This document shows positions 18,085-27,500 of a stretch of DNA of 64,000 nt, in pieces. The stretch covers positions 42,829 through 106,828 of the forward strand of contig CAZAFH010000013.1 of assembly GCA_964484265.1 (NCBI GenBank), given 5' to 3'. Source of the stretch: SIAQ01 sp964484265 (GTDB lineage: Bacteria > Planctomycetota > Planctomycetia > Gemmatales > Gemmataceae). The notes below the pieces were generated by a model, which worked only from the letters and a program-made list of their open reading frames with translations, ran no database searches and was not told the DNA's origin. Position numbers and translations under genes: made by a program. The first letter of the stretch is position 1; every line of letters begins with the position of its first letter.

Positions 18085-18255
18085 GTGGTGGTTACTATTC
18101 TTATCTCTACGACGGCCAATGGATTGCTGTGGAGGATGTGTACGACACCGGCGAGTACGAGACGGTCTACAACGTGCGGGTGGCGGATTTTCATACGTAC
18201 TTCGTAGCGGCTTCGGAGTCGTGGGGCCTCGGGGTTTGGGCGCATAATGCAGCGT
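18084..18255 (+). pseudogene. C-terminal fragment of a Hint (intein-like) domain
   Basis: In the frame that continues into the Calx-beta ORF, YLYDGQWIAVEDVYDTGEYE and VYNVRVADFHTYFVAASESW then GLGVWAHNA form the last part of a bacterial Hint domain (VYNxxVxxxHTYFV...VHN block, as in pretoxin-Hint regions of Rhs and YD-repeat proteins). The N-terminal Cys block is absent. At the left edge the shared bases GTGGTGGTT (18084-18093) can be read both as the end of the HlyD fragment (LRALVVV) and the start of this one, a microhomology junction. At the right it changes after WAHNA into an unrelated surface-protein module. Confidence 0.6.
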
Positions 18256-19720
18256 ATCAGACTCTGCACCAGGAGTTTCCCTCGGTTGCCATGGCGCCTT
18301 CCGGCGCGTTCGTGGTCCTCTGGTCGGGCAATGGTCCTGGGGACGGGGCAGGCGTGTTCGCGCAACAATTTGCCACGGCGGGAATCGTAGTCACGCCAAC
18401 ATCGGGTCTGGTGACTTCCGAGAGCGGCGCCGCGGCCAACTTCACGGTCGTGCTCGCCACCCAGCCGACGGCGAACGTCACCATCGGCATCTCCAGTTCC
18501 AATACAAACGAAGGAACAGTCTCCGTCGCCACGTTAACCTTTACGCCCGGCAACTGGAACGTCGCTCAGACGGTCACCGTAACGGGCGTCGATGATTTCG
18601 TCGATGACGGCAACGTCAACTTTGCAATCAACACGGCTGCCGCCTCCAGCGCTGACGCCAACTACAACAACGTCGATGCCGCCGACGTTGCGGTCACGAA
18701 CGTCGATGACGACGTCGCCGGCATCAATGTCAGCGCCATCAGCGGAACAACCACCGAGGCAGGCGGCACCGCCACGTTCAGCGTCGTGCTCAATAGCCAG
18801 CCGACCGCGGACGTGACGATCGGCATTGCATCTTCGAATCTGGGCGAGGGAACAGTCTCTGTCGCGAGTTTGACCTTCACGGCCGGCAACTGGAACGTCG
18901 CTCAGACGGTCACCGTAACCGGCGTCGATGATTTCGTCGATGACGGCAACGTCAACTTTGCAATCAACACGGCTGCCGCCTCCAGCGCTGACGCCAACTA
19001 CAACAACGTCGATGCCGCCGACGTTGCGGTCACGAACGTCGATGACGACGTCGCCGGCATCAATGTCAGCGCCATCAGCGGAACAACCACCGAGGCAGGC
19101 GGCACCGCCACGTTCAGCGTCGTGCTCAATAGCCAGCCGACCGCGGACGTGACTATCGGTATCTCGTCGTCCAATGTCGCCGAAGGCACGGCGTCTACGT
19201 CGAGCCAAACCTTTACATCGGCAAACTGGAACGTCGCTCAGATTGTTACGATAACGGGAATCGATGATCATGTCGCCGATGGCAATGTCAGCTTTTCAAT
19301 CGCGACGGCTGCCGCTTCGAGCGCGGACGCCAATTACAACAACGTCAACGCCGCCGATGTCGCAGTCACCAATTTGAACGATGACGTGGCCGGCATCAAG
19401 ATCTCCGCTGCTTCCCTGGAGTTCTCGTCTGGAACCAGTGCTTCATTCACGGTTTCCTTGACGAGTCAACCGACGGCCAGCGTTTCCATTGCGGTCTCCA
19501 CCACGAATCCGGCGGTCTCCGAAGTTTCGCCGGCATTGTTGACGTTCACGGCTGCAACCTGGAACGTGCCGCAAACGATAACGGTTTCTTCATCGGCGCC
19601 GGCGGCCGCAGGCAACGCGTCGTTCACGGTAGTGCTCGCGCCGGCAGCGAGTGCGGACCTCTCCTATGCGGGACAGCGCGGGCCCTCGGTTTCCGTGGTT
19701 CTTCACAATCCTTCCACGCC
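18256..19720 (+). pseudogene. Internal fragment of a giant surface protein: Calx-beta-type repeats
   Basis: An open frame encodes first a cadherin-like piece (FPSVAMAPSGAFVVLWSGNG) and then four beta-sandwich repeats of about 112 residues with the Calx-beta-like pattern AGINVSAISGTTTEAGGTAT ... ADVTIGISSSN ... LTFTAGNWNVAQTVTVTGVD ... NVNFAINTAAASSADANYNN. These occur in very large cell-surface or adhesion proteins of planctomycetes. There is no signal peptide in front, the left edge is a Hint fragment and the right edge (~19720) runs out of frame into a kinase fragment, so this is a captured middle piece. The repeats are Ala/Thr/Asp-rich and acidic, as expected for secreted calcium-binding modules. 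Confidence 0.7.
18549..19155 (+). repeat. Near-identical 336-bp tandem repeat (Calx-beta units)
   Basis: The block 18549-18819 recurs at 18885-19155, offset exactly 336 bp (112 codons), with very few differences visible (for example AACGGGCG against AACCGGCG). The surrounding units are much more diverged, so the two central units look recently duplicated or homogenised by gene conversion. Confidence 0.85.
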
Positions 19721-20218
19721 GACTTCGTTCCTGGCCTTAGCTTCGTCACCAAGCCGATCCACGATGAAGAGCTCGCCAAGGCCATCCATGAAGTGTTGCC
19801 AGGTTTTGCACTCGACACCTCTGCAGCGTCCGCTACTGCGCATCCTGCGTCAGACGAACGGCCGAAGGAGAGTGGAATCTCCATGATCGATTGGCAGTTC
19901 GCACTCGCCCGAGTGGGCGGCAACAAACAAGTCCTCCAAGAAATGATCGACGTTTTCCAGCAGGACTCCGAGGCATTGTTGAAGGAAACGGCCGATGCCC
20001 TTCGCCAGCAAGACGGGCAAACGTTGCATCGCACGGCTCACACGCTCAAGGGAATGATTAGCTTCTTCGGCGTCACTTCCCTTGCGGACCTGGCTCTCAC
20101 CCTAGAGCAGTGCGGCGCCGAAAATGATTTCGCGGAGGCACAGGTCAAGTTTGACATGTTCAGCCGCGACATCGAACGATTTCAGGTAGAATTGAGCCGT
20201 CGTCAGACGTCATCCTGA
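19721..20218 (+). pseudogene. C-terminal fragment of a hybrid histidine kinase: end of receiver plus Hpt domain
   Basis: From ~19721 the frame reads LSFVTKPIHDEELAKAIHEV, the last strand-helix of a receiver domain (conserved Lys-Pro), then a linker and an Hpt phosphotransfer domain with IDWQFALARVGGNKQVLQEM and the phospho-histidine motif LHRTAHTLKGMISFFG. It ends at a natural stop at 20218. The kinase core and most of the receiver are absent; the left edge is the Calx-beta fragment in another frame. The short ATG at 19883 could start a stand-alone Hpt protein of ~111 residues, but no good ribosome site is seen, so a remnant is more likely. Confidence 0.65.
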
Positions 20219-20262
20219 TGCTCCGCAATTCCTGCATGTTCAATCAGGTTCTCGATTCAGCC

Positions 20263-20523
20263 CTATGTTCGGTGGCACGGTTCGGCTGCAATGAGGAGCC
20301 GAGGTGAGTTGTGTGCTGTTTCCACCTGAGATAGGATTTCCTTCTTCACGGGCTCGGATAACACCTCCCAGGCGTGGATGACTCGCCGCTGTTCTGGGTC
20401 ATTCAGCGTCTCCGAATGTCTACAGGTGACGAACGCCTGCTGCCCAGATGCTGCCACGGCGGATTGACATAAGCCCAAGTAGCAATGGTGTTTGCGCATC
20501 GGCGAAGCCGCAGTGGGGTTCAA
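20263..20523 (-). CDS. Short hypothetical ORF next to repeat B
   Basis: 86 residues on the minus strand. The C-terminal half (RRVIHAWEVLSEPVKKEILSQ) looks like a real helical protein and resembles the tail seen after many planctomycete tyrosine recombinases (pattern: hAWptLpepvRaaIlamv; from memory, unverified). The N-terminal half overlaps the att-like repeat and may not be translated. Low confidence; it could be the last scrap of a lost integrase. Confidence 0.3.
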   Translation of the reverse strand: MNPTAASPMRKHHCYLGLCQSAVAASGQQAFVTCRHSETLNDPEQRRVIHAWEVLSEPVKKEILSQVETAHNSPRLLIAAEPCHRT

Positions 20524-20696
20524 TTTCCGGCGCCTCCACTATCTCATACGCAAATCATTGAGAATCAACGGCTTGCAATTAGTCGGGGCACGGGCTGAAA
20601 CCCTTGTCCCGATTGGCTTTTTGACGGGAGTTTCGGGATTCGTGGTCAATCTGAACGGATTTGGTGCCAAACGCTGCCACGTCGATTGCGGTGAGC
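20518..20696 (+). repeat. Diverged direct repeat B with tmRNA/tRNA-3'-end-like sequence (possible att relic)
   Basis: Begins GGTTCAATTTCCGGCGCC then TCCACTATCTC, very like a T-loop plus acceptor stem of a tmRNA or tRNA 3' end. The following ~150 bp align with repeat A (GGCTTTTTGACGGGAGTTTC against TGCCTTTTTGAGGGGAATTC, and the shared CGGATTTGGTGCCAAACGC... GTGAGC end). A and B bound the 6.6-kb mosaic segment. Confidence 0.55.
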
Positions 20697-21438
20697 TGAA
20701 GCCACCGAAATGCAGCGTAAATACAACGCGAAAAGTTCGATGAAGACGACGCGGTCAATCGCGTGGCAGGCTGAAATTGCCGACGGCCAAAGCGGCCGCG
20801 TGCGTACCGGAGCCATTCCGACCATTGCGTAACCAACATCGAAGTTTCGGGCGCGAAGCAGGATAAGAAAACACATCAGGCCGGCGATTGATGCTGGCGA
20901 ATCGATAGGGTCTTCATACGCGATCATCGCACCCTTCTCCTCGGGCAAGACGTCGTAGGGCTGCACGCGCTTGACCGGTGGCGATCCCCTCGCGCCGCCA
21001 CCTTGACCAAATCAAACAGCCGTTCAGTGGCCAGTGCAGCAGCAGGGAGCCGATCCTGGTCAAGCCGAAAATTCCCTCGGGCCGTGGATGCAATCGACAA
21101 ATAAGTCACGCGTCCAGCGGCATGCCTGCGTCAGGGCTGCACCAAGTTCACTCGGAAATAACGAGGTAAGGTGTTTTCCCCCAGAAGTCTCGCCAAGTCA
21201 GGAAGTCGATTCTGCCAAGTTGGCAGCGTTTTAAGTCGACGGACGATCTCCGATTTCCGCACAAAGTATTTGAGAGAAAAGAATTTGCGTCCACTGGCGT
21301 GCTTTGGCGCGCTAGTTGCTCTTCGCGGTTTTTCAACGGGCGAGCAGCCCTTGAGAAAACGGGCCGAGGGATCTCGCCTGACAAAGTGTATGTCACTTTC
21401 TTTCAACATTGCCCGTGAATCTTGGAAGGAGGTTTCCT
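20697..21438. other. 742-bp stretch without a supported gene
   Basis: Short frames exist on both strands (for example a minus-strand frame with QPYDVLPEEKGAMIAYEDP near 20890-20960) but none has a start, ribosome site and full-length protein character. It is probably debris at the edge of the mosaic segment plus the promoter region of the Hsp20 gene. Confidence 0.4.
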
Positions 21439-21879
21439 ATGCTGGCTACTCTTCACACCAACGGCTTGACTCAAGTTGCCGAGCCGGTCAATCGCATGTC
21501 TGCTCTGTTCGATCGCTTTTTCAATGAGGACGTTTTCCCCCCGATGACCGCGCCGCGTGCGGTCGTTGCCGTGCCGTTGTCGATGTGGGAAGACGAGGAC
21601 AACTACTACGTCGAAATTGATGCTCCGGGCATGACCGAGAAGGACATCGACGTTGCTGTCCAGCACGGCGATCTCTTCATCCGCGGCGAGCGCAAGTCCG
21701 AACGCAAAGGCAACGGCTACGACACGCGGACCTACGGCCAATTCGAGCAGCGTATCAGCCTGCCGCCGTCGGCCCAGACGGACAAGGTCGATGCGAAGCT
21801 CGCGAACGGCGTGCTGTCGCTGACGTTCCCGAAGGGCGAAGACGCCAAGCCGCGCAAGATCGCGCTTCGCAGCGAGTAA
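21439..21879 (+). CDS. Small heat-shock protein, Hsp20/alpha-crystallin family
   Basis: 146 residues from ATG 21439 with GGAGG seven bases upstream. The alpha-crystallin domain spans residues ~45-145: MWEDEDNYYVEIDAPGMTEK, DIDVAVQHGDLFIRGERKSE, FEQRISLPPSAQTDKVDAKL, ANGVLSLTFPKG (the GVL-type motif near the end of the domain) and a short tail PRKIAL resembling the I-x-I motif. Hsp20 proteins are ATP-independent holdases that keep unfolding proteins soluble. It is followed by a small secreted protein and an HtrA-type protease, which fits a stress cluster. The ribosome site lies in a small potential hairpin (AGGA/TCCT). Confidence 0.9.
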   Translation: MLATLHTNGLTQVAEPVNRMSALFDRFFNEDVFPPMTAPRAVVAVPLSMWEDEDNYYVEIDAPGMTEKDIDVAVQHGDLFIRGERKSERKGNGYDTRTYGQFEQRISLPPSAQTDKVDAKLANGVLSLTFPKGEDAKPRKIALRSE

Positions 21880-22125
21880 TCTGGCTGGATGGCCCGCGGT
21901 TGCCGCGCTGGGCGCCGCCGGTCTTCTGGCAGGAAATGCCTGGTGACCATATAGGCGCCAGGCCCTTTTCGTCGGCCCTCGATCAATGATCGAGGGCCGA
22001 CCCGAATCGGCGACAATTCTAAGAACTTCCAAAATCCGGTCGCCGGCTCGCATTACACCACAACAATCATTCCGATCACGGTCCACGTCTACGGACCTGT
22101 GGTCAGCATTCTTGGAGGTACTTCC

Positions 22126-22413
22126 ATGCCTGCCCGATCGATCGCTTCGTTCCTCTTGGTCAGTCTCGCAACACTGTGCGTCGCCGGCGCCATCAATGCG
22201 GAATCCCCCGCATTGATAAGTCTTGCCAATTCCCCCCAAGCACAGACGCCATCGACCATCCCGCACGTGGAAGGGTTGCATTGGCGTGGCAAGTTTCGGC
22301 AACGGGATGTGAACCAAGAAATGGATGACAACTATGAGCTGCTTCCGTATTTCGAGAATCCGCAATGGCTGGCGCCGGACAGCTGGTGCTCGGCCGCAGA
22401 AGTAGTCGTTTGA
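22126..22413 (+). CDS. Small secreted protein of unknown function
   Basis: 95 residues from ATG 22126, with GGAGG eight bases upstream. The first ~30 residues (MPARSIASFLLVSLATLCVA) form a signal peptide. The mature part (~65 residues) is acidic, with FRQRDVNQEMDDNYELLPYF and a C-terminal WCSAAEVVV. No family recognised. It sits between hsp20 and the HtrA-type protease, so an envelope-stress role is possible. Confidence 0.6.
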   Translation: MPARSIASFLLVSLATLCVAGAINAESPALISLANSPQAQTPSTIPHVEGLHWRGKFRQRDVNQEMDDNYELLPYFENPQWLAPDSWCSAAEVVV

Positions 22414-22488
22414 TTGGTTTGGACAAGTTCCCAAGGTCGAACGGACTTCGCGCTCTGACGAGGGTCCGCAACAAAAAGGAGGCAAAAC

Positions 22489-23949
<1,461 letters not shown>

Positions 23950-23963
23950 AACTCCTCTGCACG

Positions 23964-23991
23964 CCCGCCCCGGGAGGTGAACCGGGGCGGG
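23964..23991 (+). terminator. GC-rich hairpin between the protease and response-regulator genes
   Basis: CCCGCCCC (23964-23971) pairs with GGGGCGGG (23984-23991) around a 12-base loop. There is no T-run, so it may be an attenuating or mRNA-stabilising hairpin rather than a true terminator. Confidence 0.4.
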
Positions 23992-24060
23992 AGATCGCCC
24001 GCTGCAATTGCCGCGCTATCGATCCGAATGCATGGAGCGATGGGGAAAGGTAGGTCGACC

Positions 24061-24453
24061 ATGAGTCCATCATTGCGAATTGCGGTTGCCGACGATCAGC
24101 CCGATATGCGCGACTACTACCTGGAGGTGCTGCCGCGCATTGGCCATCGCGTCGTGGCCGCTGCATCCAATGGCCGAGAACTGGTCGAACAATGCCGAAT
24201 CACCGAGCCCGACCTGGTGATCTCGGATATTAACATGCCGGAAATGGACGGTGTTACGGCGGCTTTAACATTATGTCGGGAACGACCAGTCCCGGTGATT
24301 TTCGTCTCTGGCAACGTGCACGGGGATCTGAATGGATGCGCGGATTTGGGCGTCATAGTGGGCCATGTCGACAAGCCGGTTAAGCTCTCGGAACTTCAAC
24401 AGATGATCGCAAGGGCCTTGTCTTTCGTTGAGCTCGAATGCACGACTGTTTAG
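24061..24453 (+). CDS. Single-domain response regulator (receiver only)
   Basis: 130 residues from ATG 24061. It is a lone receiver domain: acidic pair in IAVADDQPDMRDYYL, phospho-acceptor Asp in DLVISDINMPEMDG, Ser/Thr position in VIFVSGNVHG and Lys in VGHVDKPVK. There is no output domain, so it should act like CheY or as a phospho-relay partner, probably of the hybrid kinase whose gene starts 53 bp downstream at 24507. The phrase PEMDGVTAALTL is typical of receivers. Confidence 0.9.
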   Translation: MSPSLRIAVADDQPDMRDYYLEVLPRIGHRVVAAASNGRELVEQCRITEPDLVISDINMPEMDGVTAALTLCRERPVPVIFVSGNVHGDLNGCADLGVIVGHVDKPVKLSELQQMIARALSFVELECTTV

Positions 24454-24506
24454 CCGTGACGACGAACGTCGGGAGGCCATCCGGCGGCGTTCATGGAGGC
24501 CGCATC

Positions 24507-27500
24507 ATGAATTCGCAAACGCCTGCAGATGTATCAACCACACCCGCCATGAAAAATCAATCAGAGGAAACCACTCGTCATCCGGTTACCCAGTTTGTTG
24601 TCGGCATCGGCGCTTCTGCGGGGGGGCTGGAGGCCATCGAAAAATTCTTCGATCATGTCCCGGAAGACTCCGGCTTGACGTTCGTGGTGGTCCAGCATCT
24701 TTCGCCCGATTTCAAGAGCCTGATGGACGAGTTGTTGGCCCGCCACACCAAGCTGCCCATTTACCGTGTCGAAGACGGCATGGCGATTCAGCCCAACGCC
24801 ATCTATCTAATTCCGCGCAAAAAGAACATGGTCTTGTCGTTCGGCAAACTGATATTGACCGACCAAGACCATAAGCCCGGACCAAATCTGCCTATCGATA
24901 TCTTTTTCCAATCGCTGGCCCAGGATATGGGGGACCGGGCGGTCGGCGTGGTCCTGTCAGGCACCGGGAGCGACGGGTCGCGCGGCATCAAGGAGATTCA
25001 CGAATCGGGCGGGCTCGTCCTCGTGCAGGACCCTGAAACCTCGGCGTTTGACGGCATGCCCAAGGCCGCTCTCGCGACCGGCGTCGCCGATCTCGTCCTA
25101 CCCCCGGACGCCATGTCGCAGAAAATCCTGCAGTACGTGCAGCATCCGGTGCGCGCCGATATCCACAAGGCACGCTTCGACGTGCAATCGGGCGACGAAA
25201 TATCGGCCGTGTTCTCTCTGTTGCGTCGTCATTTCGGCGTCGATTTCTCGCTCTACAAACCGAGTACTCTTGGCCGGCGCCTGGAACGACGCATGACGCT
25301 GCAAAACGCAGAGTCTCTCGCGGATTACCTGGGTATGCTGGAGGCCGATCCTGGCGAACTCGATCACCTCTACCGCGATCTTCTGGTCGAGGTAACACAG
25401 TTTTTCCGGGACAAAGCCGCCTTCGACATCATCAAAAACGATGTGATACCGAAGCTCTTCGAACAGGCGTCGCCGGATGATGGCATTCGCGTCTGGGTGC
25501 CTGGCTGCGCGACCGGGGAGGAAGCGTATTCTCTGGCCATGCTGTTCCACGAATTCGCCCAGGAACACAAGCGAAATATTGACGTCAAGATCTTCGCCAC
25601 CGACGTGCACCGGGCTTCCCTCGAAGCCGCCAGCGCCGGCGTCTACCGCGAGGCGAGCGTGCTCGACATGCCGCGAGCCTACCTCGAACGGTATTTCGTG
25701 AACAAGCGCGGTCAATATGTCGTGAACCAAGATTTGCGCAAGATGGTGATCTTTGCCCCGCACAATCTCACCAAGGATCCGCCCTTCACCAAGCTCGACC
25801 TCATCACCTGTCGCAACGTGTTGATCTATTTGAATCCAGCGACGCAACGGAAGGTGTTGAACCTGTTTCATTTCGGCCTGCGCACCGGCGGCATCCTGTT
25901 CCAAGGGCCCAGCGAAACGGTCTCAGACCTTGACGAAGAGTTCGAAGTCGTCGACCGCCACTGGAAGATCTTTCGCAAACGCCGCGACATTCGCTTGCAT
26001 CCCGGCACGGGCCTGGCGACCATGCCGCTCTCGGAAACGGCCATGCTGTTGCGCAATCCGCTCATCAATCCCTGGAAGAACGAACCTCACCTGACCGAGG
26101 TGTATGAAGGGCTCTTGAGTCGCTATGTCCCGCCCAGCTTGCTCTTGAATGAACATCACGAACTTGTCCATGCTTTCGGTGATGCACGCCGATATTTGCA
26201 AGTGCCGGAGGGCAAAGCCACCACCGATGTCCTAAAAATGTTGGACAATCCGCTGCGCATCGCCGTCAGCTCGGCCCTGCATCAGGCGGCCAAGACCAAC
26301 AACCCCGTGGTTTATTCCGGCGTCCGCTTCACGCTCGACGGCCAGGACCGGCTGATGAAAGTAACTGCCGTTTCGCTGCCCAACAAGCGAACGCAGAGCA
26401 ATTTCTACCAGATTTGCCTCGAACCCGAGGAAGCTCTGCCTGCTGCAGCGCCGGCACAAGCGTTCGATGTTCAGGGTGAGTCCGTGGAACGGATCTCCAG
26501 TCTGGAACGCGAGTTGATGTACACCAAGGAGCATCTGCAATCGACGGTCGAAGAACTCGAGACCAGTAATGAGGAACTGCAATCCACCAATGAGGAACTG
26601 GTCGCCTCCAACGAGGAGCTGCAATCGACCAACGAGGAACTTCATTCCGTCAACGAGGAACTTTATACCGTCAATGCCGAGCATCAGCGCAAGATCGAGG
26701 AACTGACGCAGCTCACCAGCGACATGGACAATCTGCTGGCGAGCACCGAAATCGGCACGATCTTCCTTGACCTCGATATGAACATCCGCAAGTTCACCCC
26801 CGCGGCAGGGCGCCTGTTCAATCTTCTCCCGCATGATGTCGGGCGGCCGTTCAAGCACATCTCGAACAACTTGCAGATGGACAATGCCACACTGGTCGGC
26901 TTGATCGAACGCATGCACTCGGACGGCAAGGTTCTGGAACGGGAAGTCGAATCGCCGCAGAAGCAGTCGTTTTTGATGCGCGTGCTGTCTTATCGCGCCC
27001 AGAACGGGGAGATTGCCGGGACCGTTTTGACCTTCATCGATATCACTGCGGTGAAGCAAGCTAGGCAGGAGCTTAGCGTCAGTCAGCGTCGGCTCGACGC
27101 AGTGCTTGAAAATTCCACGGCCATCATCTTCGTCAAAGACCTGAATGATCGCTACACGGTGGTCAATCGCAGCTTCGCAAGGCTCATACCCGGTCCCGGC
27201 GCTCCTCTCCCCCTGACTGAAGAGGCTGCGATAAGGGTCGTTGGCAAGTCCGATTTCGAGTTATTCCCCGTGCGCGTTGCCCGAAGCCGGCTCGAACACG
27301 ATCGCCGCGTGCGCGATACACAGACAGTCGTTGAAACCGAAGAGGTTTTCCAACTGCCCGACGGGCTGCACACCTTCCTGACCATTCGTTTTCCGCTCAA
27401 GGATGAGCAAGGGCGCGTCTATGCGGTGGCTGGGATCTCGACCGATATCACGGATCGCAAACGTGCCGAGGATGAAGCCCACGCGGCCCTGAGTCGGCGT

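Noticed and set aside
18549..19155. Tandem repeats as a possible CRISPR or phage array
   Set aside because: They are 112-codon protein repeats in frame.
20480..20560. A full tmRNA or tRNA gene at repeat B
   Set aside because: Only a T-arm/acceptor-like 3' end is present; no tRNA 5' half or cloverleaf.
20646..20966. 106-residue minus-strand frame near repeat B
   Set aside because: Runs into repeat B, has no ribosome site, and only a short part looks protein-like.
21403..22485. 360-residue minus-strand frame over hsp20 and the small secreted gene
   Set aside because: Hsp20 motifs and good ribosome sites are on the + strand; the antisense frame has no start signal.
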